The notes under the pieces are model-generated. The model was not told where the DNA came from, searched no databases, and worked only from the letters and a program-made list of their open reading frames with translations. Source: Achromobacter sp. Bel (GTDB taxonomy: Bacteria > Pseudomonadota > Gammaproteobacteria > Burkholderiales > Burkholderiaceae_B). From it: a stretch of DNA of 44,210 nucleotides. The translations under genes were made by a program, and so were the position numbers. This document shows, piece after piece, positions 7,942 through 14,793 of this stretch. The stretch spans positions 1 through 44,210 of the forward strand of contig NZ_JABBJN010000051.1 in NCBI RefSeq assembly GCF_012928505.1, given 5' to 3'. Each line of letters opens with the position of its first letter. Position 1 is the first letter of the stretch.

Positions 7942-8415
7942 ATGAGCATTATCGACAATCGCAAGGCCACGCACGACTATTTCATCGAAGACCGCTACGA
8001 AGCCGGCCTTGTCCTGCAAGGCTGGGAAGTCAAGGCGATCCGCGATGGCCGCGTGCAGCTCAAGGAAAGCTACGTCATCGTACGCGATGGCGAACTGTAC
8101 CTGCTGGGCATGCACGTCAGCCCGTTGCCGACGGCGTCCACCCATATCCACCCCGATGCCATGCGCACGCGCAAGCTGCTGCTCAAGGCCGAGGAAATCA
8201 GCAAGCTCATCGGCAAGGTCGAGCAGCGCGGCTATACGCTGGTGCCGCTGAACCTGCACTACAAGAACGGGCGCATCAAGCTGGACTTCGCCCTGGGCCG
8301 CGGCAAGAAGATGTTCGACAAGCGCGACACCGCGCGCGAAAAAGACTGGCAGCGCGAGAAAGAGCGCATCATGAAGCACGACACGCGCGCTCCTCGCAAA
8401 GACAAGGCCGACTGA
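7942..8415 (+). CDS. smpB: SsrA (tmRNA)-binding protein SmpB
   Basis: SmpB binds tmRNA and delivers it to stalled ribosomes during trans-translation. The 157-residue protein opens with [20 protein letters not shown], the typical start, contains [18 protein letters not shown], and ends with the basic tail [18 protein letters not shown] expected to enter the mRNA channel. Length matches the family. The gene ends two bases before the stop of the convergent diguanylate cyclase gene. The tmRNA gene itself was not seen in the window. Confidence 0.97.
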   Translation: MSIIDNRKATHDYFIEDRYEAGLVLQGWEVKAIRDGRVQLKESYVIVRDGELYLLGMHVSPLPTASTHIHPDAMRTRKLLLKAEEISKLIGKVEQRGYTLVPLNLHYKNGRIKLDFALGRGKKMFDKRDTAREKDWQREKERIMKHDTRAPRKDKAD

Positions 8416-8417
8416 GT

Positions 8418-9605
8418 TCAGGCAACGGCCGGCAACGCCGCCGGCTCGGCCTGCCCGGCCGGCCCCACGATGCGGTTGCGCCCCGCCGACTTGGCCGCAT
8501 AGAGCTTGCGGTCGGCCCTTTCGAAGAACACCTGCAGATTCTCGCCGGGAATCCATTCGGCGATGCCCGCGCTGAACGTGTATGAAATGGTGCTGCCGCC
8601 GTGCGAACAAGGCGTGCGGCGCACGGAATCCAGCAGCCGGGCCGCCACTTCCATCACCGCGTCCCCACGCATGTCGGGAAACAGCACGCCGAATTCCTCG
8701 CCGCCGACGCGGCCAACGTGATCGCCCGTGCGCAGCGTGGCCGTCGCCAGCAAGCCAAAATGGCGCAGGACCGCGTCGCCCGCCACGTGGCCGTGCGTGT
8801 CGTTGATGGCCTTGAAGTGGTCGATGTCCAGCAACAGCAAGGTCAGGGGCCGGCGCGTGCGCAACGCCTGCGCGCAATAACGCTCCGCCTGCATCCACCA
8901 CGCCTTGCGCGACATCAGCCCCGTCAGGAAATCGGTGCTGGCCTCGTGCTCGCGATCCGCCAGCATGCGGTCGTGGATGACCATGATGGTGCCCAGCGTC
9001 AGGCAGGGCATCACCAAGACGCCCAGCGTCAGATAAGCGATATTCCAGAGGCTGGGTTCCAGCAGGGGCTGCGGCGGCACCAGGTTCAGGATGTGGGCGC
9101 CCGCCCGCACGGCGCAGACCGCGGCGGACACCATCGCCACCGACCACACGAAACAGTAGCTATAGCGCGAACGATGTGTCGGCATGTTGCGTTGCACGGT
9201 GACGGCCGCGGCCAGAAGAAACCCCATCTGCAGCAGCGACATCGCCACGATGCGTGGCCCGACCTGCCAATCCACGTAGGTATAGCCCAACAGTACCGTC
9301 AGCGCGATCAGGCAAGCGAGCATCATCAAGTGCCGCGGCACGCCCAGCCCCATCAGCCGCCGCACGCCCGCGTAGTACGAGCATAGCGCCAGCGCGATGG
9401 CCGAGTTCGGCACCACGACGGATAGCCACAAGGGCGCCGCCGTGTTCTGCAGGCCAAACGTAAAAAACGCCAACAGCGTGAGCAAGTTGGCGCGTATGGT
9501 CTCGCGAATCCCGGCCATGCCGCTGCGCGCCAGGGACCCCAGCACGCACAAGGACAGCACTCCCGCCAGTCCTGCTATCAAAAGCAAATTCACGGGAGCG
9601 ATCAT
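8418..9605 (-). CDS. Membrane diguanylate cyclase (GGDEF domain)
   Basis: A 395-residue inner-membrane protein predicted to make cyclic di-GMP from two GTP. The first about 210 residues contain six or seven hydrophobic segments with short loops, of no family I can name with confidence. A linker with MVIHDRMLADREHEASTD leads into a GGDEF domain from about 225. The active-site motif is GGEEF (residues 301-305), a functional variant, and the product-inhibition I-site RTGD is intact at 292-295, five residues upstream as in feedback-regulated cyclases. The domain ends with the usual DRKLYAAKSAGRNRIV. No EAL domain is present. It converges with smpB with two bases between stops. Confidence 0.93.
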   Translation of the reverse strand: MIAPVNLLLIAGLAGVLSLCVLGSLARSGMAGIRETIRANLLTLLAFFTFGLQNTAAPLWLSVVVPNSAIALALCSYYAGVRRLMGLGVPRHLMMLACLIALTVLLGYTYVDWQVGPRIVAMSLLQMGFLLAAAVTVQRNMPTHRSRYSYCFVWSVAMVSAAVCAVRAGAHILNLVPPQPLLEPSLWNIAYLTLGVLVMPCLTLGTIMVIHDRMLADREHEASTDFLTGLMSRKAWWMQAERYCAQALRTRRPLTLLLLDIDHFKAINDTHGHVAGDAVLRHFGLLATATLRTGDHVGRVGGEEFGVLFPDMRGDAVMEVAARLLDSVRRTPCSHGGSTISYTFSAGIAEWIPGENLQVFFERADRKLYAAKSAGRNRIVGPAGQAEPAALPAVA

Positions 9606-9630
9606 GGCCGGCGCGCCGCAAGGCGCGGTA

Positions 9631-10557
9631 TCAAGTGTTGCGCGTGGACTTCACAATGGTCATGGCGGAAGCGATCATGCCGCCCACGTCCGCCAGGTTG
9701 GCCGGCAGGATCAGCGTGTTGCCTTCCTTGGCCACATTGCCGAACGCCTCGACGTAGCGCTCGGCCACCTTCAGGTTCACGGCTTCCATGCCGCCCGGAT
9801 GACGTACGGCGTCGGCGACTTGCGTGATGGCCTTGGCGGTGGCTTCGGCGATCGCCAGCACGGCGGCGGCCTCACCCTGCGCCTGGTTGATCTGTGCCTG
9901 CTTCTCGCCTTCCGAACGGGCGATGGCGGCTTCGCGCTCGCCGGTGGCGATGTTGATCTGTTCCTGGCGGCGGCCTTCGGACGCCGCGATCAGCGCGCGC
10001 TTTTCACGTTCGGCGGTGATCTGCGCCTGCATCGAACGCAGGATCTCGTTGGGCGGCGTCAAATCCTTGATCTCGTAGCGCAGCACCTTCACGCCCCAGT
10101 TCAGCGCGGCCTCGTCCAGCGACGACACGATATTGCTGTTGATGGAATCGCGCTCTTCGAAGGTGCGATCCAGTTCCATCTTGCCGATGACCGAACGCAA
10201 GGTCGTCTGCGCCAGCTGCGTGATCGCCGAGATGTAGTTCGACGAACCGTAGGAGGCGCGCATGGGGTCTGTCACCTGGAAATACAGCACGCCGTCGACC
10301 TGCAATTGCGTGTTGTCGCGCGTGATGCAGACCTGGCTGGGCACGTCCAGCGGGATTTCCTTCAGCGAGTGCTTGTACGACACACGTTCGATGAACGGGA
10401 TGACGAAGCCCGCGCCGGGCGACAGGACGCGGTCGAACTTGCCCAGGCGTTCGACCACCCAGGCGTGCTGCTGGGGCACGATGGCGATCGACTTGATGAC
10501 GATCAGGATCGCCAGCGCGACGACGACGAGCAGGACGATAGTGGAAGTATCGATCAT
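9631..10557 (-). CDS. SPFH/band-7 stomatin-like protein (paraslipin type)
   Basis: A 308-residue member of the SPFH family (QmcA/YbbK, stomatin-like 2), membrane-anchored proteins that oligomerise into microdomain scaffolds. One N-terminal hydrophobic segment (about 7-27) is followed by the band-7 domain with VERLGKFDRVLSPGAGFVIPF and LKEIPLDVPSQVCITRDN. From about 175 a charged Ala/Glu/Gln-rich helix (AEREKRALIAASEGRRQEQI) forms a likely coiled coil, and the C-terminus is the usual Gly-containing tail with LILPANLADVGG. The gene lies 90 bases downstream of an NfeD gene, the classic partner. The ATG at 10557 follows a purine-rich site (AGGAGAGG). Confidence 0.92.
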   Translation of the reverse strand: MIDTSTIVLLVVVALAILIVIKSIAIVPQQHAWVVERLGKFDRVLSPGAGFVIPFIERVSYKHSLKEIPLDVPSQVCITRDNTQLQVDGVLYFQVTDPMRASYGSSNYISAITQLAQTTLRSVIGKMELDRTFEERDSINSNIVSSLDEAALNWGVKVLRYEIKDLTPPNEILRSMQAQITAEREKRALIAASEGRRQEQINIATGEREAAIARSEGEKQAQINQAQGEAAAVLAIAEATAKAITQVADAVRHPGGMEAVNLKVAERYVEAFGNVAKEGNTLILPANLADVGGMIASAMTIVKSTRNT

Positions 10558-10647
10558 GATGTAAAGCCTCTCCTGGAGTAAGTGCGAGGGCGCCCTTGCC
10601 TGCCGGCAACGGCGCCTGCTGCGGGCTGCGCGTGGCGCAAGCCGGTT

Positions 10648-11085
10648 CTACTGTGCCGAGCCCGGCGTGCCCCGGGGGGTCAGCACCAGGATCGATCCAC
10701 GCAGTTCGGTAATGACGTGTTCGCCGGCGCGCGGGGTTTGGCCCCGGGCCAGCTCGGCCTGCCAGTGGGCGCCGCGGTACCAGACGCGCGCGGTGCCCTG
10801 GTCGGACCAGGCTTCCACCGCCACCGTCTGGCCGATGTCCAGATTGACGTCGGCATTGCGAGCCGAATTGACTTCACGCTTTTTCAGGACGCGCGTCTTG
10901 CGCAGCAGCAGCAAGCCCAGCAGCAGCAACACGCCGCACGCCACAAGCTGCCATTCCAGGCCGATGCCCAGCCACGCGGCAACGCCCCCGGCCGCCAATC
11001 CCAAGGCAACCAGCAGCAAATAGAAGGTACCCGTCGCCAATTCCCCGATAAGGGCCAGCGCGGCCAGTCCCAGCCAGATCCACAT
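10648..11085 (-). CDS. NfeD-family membrane protein
   Basis: A 145-residue short-form NfeD protein, the membrane partner usually encoded with an SPFH protein. Two or three hydrophobic helices cover about residues 3-63 (MWIWLGLAALALIGE at the start, then a Leu-rich stretch LLLLGLLLLRK). After a basic linker the C-terminal OB-fold domain spans about 85-140 with VEAWSDQGTARVWYRGAHWQAEL. I chose the ATG at 11083-11085 because it precedes the hydrophobic segment; the longer open frame upstream (to 12357) is in the shadow of other genes. It lacks the N-terminal protease domain of long NfeD proteins. Likely cotranscribed with the SPFH gene downstream. Confidence 0.9.
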   Translation of the reverse strand: MWIWLGLAALALIGELATGTFYLLLVALGLAAGGVAAWLGIGLEWQLVACGVLLLLGLLLLRKTRVLKKREVNSARNADVNLDIGQTVAVEAWSDQGTARVWYRGAHWQAELARGQTPRAGEHVITELRGSILVLTPRGTPGSAQ

Positions 11086-11253
11086 AGTCTTAAGGTCGCC
11101 TGAAAGGATGAGTCGTGAGCGGATTGTACGTATTTCCGGGACATAGCGGGGAGGATGGCATCCTCGTGAAAATTCGCACTGGATTATGATGTGCGTAGAC
11201 ACCGCCGTCCCATCCGGATCGTCGGCGTTCGCCCCTTTCACGCACAAGCTTCC

Positions 11254-11991
11254 ATGACCGCTGCAATATCTTCCGCCCTGCCCGTCCTGATCCTGCACAC
11301 CGGCGATCCGGACGACACGCTTAAAAGCCAGTTCGGCGGCTATGCCGAACAATTGGCACAAGCGGCCGGCCTGCCCACCGACGCCATCGAAGTCGTGGCC
11401 GTGCACGAGGGCCAGCGCCCGCAAGCCCCCGCCCGTTACCGTGCCGCGCTGATCACCGGATCGCCCGCCATGGTCACGGACAAGGAACCCTGGAGCGAAG
11501 ACACCGCCGCCTGGCTGCGCGACGCCGCGGACGCGGACCTGCCCATGTTCGGCGTCTGCTACGGCCACCAGTTGCTGGCGTATGCGCTGGGCGGCAAGGT
11601 GGGCTACAACCCCGCCGGCCGCGAAGTCGGCACGCAAACGGTCGAATTGCTGCCGCCGGCGGCGGGCGACAAGCTGCTGGCCGGCCTGCCGCCCACCTTC
11701 CCCGCGCAGATGCTGCACGCCCAGACCGTGCTGCAGCCGCCGCCCGGGTCCGCCGTGTTGGCGCGTTCGGACCTGGACGAGCATCAGATGATCCGCATCG
11801 GCCGCAACGTGTTTTCCACCCAATTCCATCCCGAATTCGGTCCCGACTTCGTCCGCGCCCACCTGGAGCGCTACGGACGCCGCTACGCCGCCGAAAACCT
11901 GGACATCCCCGACCTGTCGGCCAATGTCCGCGCGACGCCCGTGGCGGGCGGGTTGCTGCGCCGGTTCCTGGATGTCTACGCGCCGGCCTGA
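11254..11991 (+). CDS. Class I glutamine amidotransferase domain protein
   Basis: A stand-alone 245-residue class I glutamine amidotransferase, resembling the GuaA amidotransferase half and YfeJ-like proteins. The nucleophile Cys102 lies in GVCYGHQLL and the other triad members are His192 and Glu194 in FHPEFG. GREVGTQTVEL at about 122-132 is also typical of the fold. No synthetase domain is attached and no partner is encoded nearby, so the acceptor of the ammonia, if any, is unknown; some relatives act on gamma-glutamyl amides instead. The ATG at 11254 aligns with the start of the fold; an in-frame start at 11191 would add 21 unconserved-looking residues. Confidence 0.85.
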   Translation: MTAAISSALPVLILHTGDPDDTLKSQFGGYAEQLAQAAGLPTDAIEVVAVHEGQRPQAPARYRAALITGSPAMVTDKEPWSEDTAAWLRDAADADLPMFGVCYGHQLLAYALGGKVGYNPAGREVGTQTVELLPPAAGDKLLAGLPPTFPAQMLHAQTVLQPPPGSAVLARSDLDEHQMIRIGRNVFSTQFHPEFGPDFVRAHLERYGRRYAAENLDIPDLSANVRATPVAGGLLRRFLDVYAPA

Positions 11992-12091
11992 CCGGCCCTG
12001 CCCGCACGCAACATCCGGAGTGCGGCAGCCGGGCGCCTTTGAGACCATGGGGTCATCGCGCATCTGACCATGCGCACGACAGGAGTCCCGT

Positions 12092-12937
12092 ATGAGCCCA
12101 GCCGCAGCCCCCTTGAGCAAACAGCATGCCGCCGCCGTCGAGCGCGCCTGTCGTGCCCTGGAGGCCGAGCAGCCGCCCGACCTGACCACCTTGGCGGAAC
12201 AGGCCGGCATGAGCCGCTTCCACTTCCACCGCATCTTCAAGGCCGCCACGGGCATCACGCCCAAGGCGTATGCCAATGCCCTGCGCGCCGGCCGCGCGCG
12301 CCAGCAGCTCAAGCAAAGCGCCAGCGTCACGGACGCCATGTACGAGGCCGGCTTCAATTCCAGCGGCCGTTTCTATGAAGCCGCGCCAGCCATCCTGGGC
12401 ATGACGCCCACCGCCTTCCGACGGGACGGCGAAGGCGTGGATATCCGCTTCGCCGTGGCCCAATGCTCGCTAGGCGCGCTGCTGGTGGCGGCCAGCAGCA
12501 CCGGCATCTGCGAGATCGCCCTGGACGCGGACCCCGAACAACTGGTTCACAACCTGCAAGACCGCTTCAAAGCCGCCCGCCTGATCGGCGCGGACGCGGA
12601 ATTCGAGGCCTGGGTGGCCGCCGTGGTGGGCTTCGTCGAAGATCCTGCCCGGGGCCTGGATCTGCCGCTGGACGTGCGTGGCACCGCTTTCCAGCGCCGC
12701 GTCTGGGAAGCCTTGCGGGACATTCCCGCCGGCACGACCGCCACCTATACCGACATCGCCGAACGCATCGGCTCGCCGCGCGCCGTGCGCGCCGTGGCCC
12801 GCGCCTGCGCCACCAACAACATCGCGCTTGCCATTCCCTGCCACCGCGTCGTGCGCACCGACGGGTCACTGGCCGGCTACCGCTGGGGCATCGACCGCAA
12901 ACGCGTCCTGCTGGCTCGGGAAGCGCAAGCTGCCTGA
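12092..12937 (+). CDS. Ada-like AraC regulator/O6-methylguanine-DNA methyltransferase, no zinc domain
   Basis: A 281-residue two-domain protein. Residues about 15-110 are an AraC-type helix-turn-helix (LTTLAEQAGMSRFHFHRIFK, then AGFNSSGRFYE), and residues about 115-280 are an O6-alkylguanine-DNA alkyltransferase with the acceptor Cys250 in IPCHRVV and the recognition-helix block GSPRAVRAVARACATNN. It would repair O6-alkylguanine by suicide transfer. Compared with Escherichia coli Ada (354 residues) it lacks the N-terminal zinc/methylphosphotriester domain whose methylation switches Ada into an activator, so how or whether it senses damage is open. The ATG follows an AGGAG site (12080-12084). 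Confidence 0.93.
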   Translation: MSPAAAPLSKQHAAAVERACRALEAEQPPDLTTLAEQAGMSRFHFHRIFKAATGITPKAYANALRAGRARQQLKQSASVTDAMYEAGFNSSGRFYEAAPAILGMTPTAFRRDGEGVDIRFAVAQCSLGALLVAASSTGICEIALDADPEQLVHNLQDRFKAARLIGADAEFEAWVAAVVGFVEDPARGLDLPLDVRGTAFQRRVWEALRDIPAGTTATYTDIAERIGSPRAVRAVARACATNNIALAIPCHRVVRTDGSLAGYRWGIDRKRVLLAREAQAA

Positions 12938-12965
12938 CCGGCCGTCAATGCGCCGTCCGCCATCG

Positions 12966-13748
12966 TCATGGCGCGGCGGGGACCTGCGCGTCGGCCGTTT
13001 CGGCAAGGAACGACTCGATGGCCGCCGCCAGGGCAAGCGGTGTCTCGTTCATGGGATAGTGGCCGGCCGCCTCCAGCACCTCAAGGCTCGCGAGGGGATA
13101 CCGGCGGAGATAGGTTTCGGCCATCAACGCCGCATTGAACGTCGGGTCGTGCTCTCCCACCAGCACCTTCACCCGATGCTGTCCCGTGATCTCGTCGCCG
13201 AAGTCCGTATCGGCCCACGCGCGAAGATACGCGGCGAATGCGTCGGGCGAAGCACACGCTGCCGAATACGCGGCCTTCCATTGCACCCAGGCCGGGGGCA
13301 ATCGATTGCCGGTGCTGCGGTCGATGATGGTCTTGCGATGCTCGGCTCGTCCGGCCGCATCCTCAAGCAAGCGCCGCGTCGCCGTGTCGTACCGGATGCC
13401 GCCGCAAGGCACGGGAGCAATCGCCACCAGGCCACGCACCCTGCCCGGGGCCAACGTAGCGATGCGTTCGATTGCCATGCCGCCCATCGAATGGCCGATC
13501 AGGCTGAAGGCGCGGAATCCGAGTTCGTCGGCAAGTGCCAGCGCGTCGAGGGCGATCTCCTCGATCGTGTATACCCCTGGCACTGCGCGCCTGCCGCCAT
13601 AGCCGCGATAGTCCATGAACACATAGCTGTAGGCGTCCTGCGAGAGCCAAGGCTCGATCGGCTCGAATGAGCGGGCGTCGCCGAACCAGCCGTGCAGGAC
13701 GAGAACGGCGTGAGGACCTGTCCCCACGCGATGAAAAATACTGGACAT
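12966..13748 (-). CDS. Alpha/beta hydrolase
   Basis: A 260-residue alpha/beta-hydrolase-fold protein with a complete putative triad: Ser87 in the nucleophile elbow GHSMGG, Asp201 in VGEHDPTFN and His230 in AAGHYPMNE. HGWFGD at about 19-24 would form the oxyanion hole and VFMDYRGYGG the following strand. The substrate is unknown; there is no signal peptide, so it should be cytoplasmic. The ATG at 13746-13748 sits immediately after a GGAGGAG sequence, a strong although closely spaced ribosome site. The gene is divergent from an AraC regulator (118 bases between starts), which probably controls it, and converges on the Ada-like gene. Confidence 0.88.
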   Translation of the reverse strand: MSSIFHRVGTGPHAVLVLHGWFGDARSFEPIEPWLSQDAYSYVFMDYRGYGGRRAVPGVYTIEEIALDALALADELGFRAFSLIGHSMGGMAIERIATLAPGRVRGLVAIAPVPCGGIRYDTATRRLLEDAAGRAEHRKTIIDRSTGNRLPPAWVQWKAAYSAACASPDAFAAYLRAWADTDFGDEITGQHRVKVLVGEHDPTFNAALMAETYLRRYPLASLEVLEAAGHYPMNETPLALAAAIESFLAETADAQVPAAP

Positions 13749-13851
13749 ATCTCCTCCGATGCGTATGGAAAGCCGGCGCCCGCGAACGCGTAGCCGACAT
13801 GGGATCGTAGGCTCGTCTGCCCTGGCCCGCCTTCGTAAGCAGGTCAACTAC

Positions 13852-13857
13852 TATAGA
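13852..13857 (+). promoter_or_regulatory. Possible -10 element close to the AraC regulator start
   Basis: TATAGA lies only nine bases before the ATG of the AraC-family gene (13867). If it is a real -10 hexamer, transcription would begin within a few bases of the start codon and the message would be almost leaderless. No good -35 was seen, and the start codon has no clear ribosome site. Confidence 0.25.
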
Positions 13858-13866
13858 ATTCGGGCC

Positions 13867-14652
13867 ATGCGAAACACGCTGCTCGATCCCTACGAGGACA
13901 TCCCGCGCGACGTGGTCGTCACCGCGAACGATTACCCCGCCAACTCGACGTTCCCCGTGCACGTGCATCGGCGGGGCCAGTTCGCGTTTGCCTCTCGCGG
14001 CGCCATCAGCGTCGCCACGCCCGAGGGCCGGTGGCTCGTCCCGCCGCAACGGGCCTGCTGGCTGCCTGCGGGCATGGCGCACGAAATGACCATGTCGGGG
14101 CACGTGACGATGCTTAATGCCTTCTTGTCGCCGGGCGAAGCGGATGCCGGCCGGATGCCTGCCCATTGCTGCGTCTACGGCGTGTCGGCACTGCTCAAGC
14201 ATCTGCTTGAAGAGGCCGTCGATCTGCCCCCCCTGTACGACGTACAAGGGCGAGCGGGCAAGCTGATGGCGATGCTGGTGGCGGAAATAGCGTTCATGCC
14301 GCGCCTGTCGCTTCATGCGCCGCTGCCGCGCGATCCCCGCCTGGCGCGCGCGTGCCGGGAAATGTTCCAGACGCCGTCGATCGCGGTCGGCCTTGACGAA
14401 ATGGCGGCTGGGGCCGGCATGAGCCGGCGCACCTTCACCCGGCTGTTCCGTGCACAAACCGGCCTAAGCGTCGCCGCATGGCGCCAGCAGGTTTGCCTGC
14501 TGGCCGCCATCGAACGCTTGAGCCGGGGCCAGGCCGTGACCCGGGTCGCGCTGGACCTCGGCTACGCCAGTCCCAGCGCGTTCGCGTCTGCGTTCCGACG
14601 GACGCTGGGCGATACGCCGACCCGATACATGGAGACGCGCCGGACGGCGTGA
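13867..14652 (+). CDS. AraC-family transcriptional regulator with cupin sensor domain
   Basis: A 261-residue AraC/XylS regulator. The N-terminal half is a cupin-like sensor (FPVHVHRRGQFAFASRG, residues 29-45, and LVPPQRACWLPAGMAHEM, 57-74). The C-terminal DNA-binding domain covers about 160-257 with the two helix-turn-helices LDEMAAGAGMSRRTFTRLFR and VTRVALDLGYASPSAFASAF. This layout resembles NimR/YdeO-like single-cupin members that often control a divergent neighbour. The ATG at 13867 gives the sensible N-terminus; the open frame further left has no conserved content. Its most likely target is the divergent hydrolase gene 118 bases away; the ligand is unknown. Confidence 0.92.
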   Translation: MRNTLLDPYEDIPRDVVVTANDYPANSTFPVHVHRRGQFAFASRGAISVATPEGRWLVPPQRACWLPAGMAHEMTMSGHVTMLNAFLSPGEADAGRMPAHCCVYGVSALLKHLLEEAVDLPPLYDVQGRAGKLMAMLVAEIAFMPRLSLHAPLPRDPRLARACREMFQTPSIAVGLDEMAAGAGMSRRTFTRLFRAQTGLSVAAWRQQVCLLAAIERLSRGQAVTRVALDLGYASPSAFASAFRRTLGDTPTRYMETRRTA

Positions 14653-14740
14653 CCGGCGAAAGGCCCCACGCCGGGTACGCTTCGCCCCTTGCCCCTCCCT
14701 CCAAGCGCGCATGTTGTTGGGGGGAGATCTCCGAAGATAA

Positions 14741-14776
14741 AAAATGCCCCGCATCGTTTCCGATGCGGGGCATTTT
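14741..14776 (-). terminator. Intrinsic terminator of ppsA
   Basis: Positions 14741-14756 (AAAATGCCCCGCATCG) pair perfectly with 14761-14776 around a TTTC loop, a 16-bp stem. On the minus strand the stem is followed by a T-run, so it ends ppsA transcription 17 bases after the stop codon. The flanking A/T symmetry would let it act weakly for the convergent AraC gene too. Confidence 0.93.
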
Positions 14777-14793
14777 GATCAGCCAGCCAGTCT

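Noticed and set aside
11086..12357. Long N-terminal extension of the NfeD gene
   Set aside because: The extension would be antisense to the amidotransferase and the start of the Ada-like gene and would precede the first membrane helix with unrelated sequence. The short form from 11085 fits NfeD.
12958..12973. Small CGCCAT/ATGGCG stem at the convergent ends of the Ada-like gene and the hydrolase
   Set aside because: Six pairs, no T-run on either side, and it runs into the hydrolase coding end; too weak to call a terminator.
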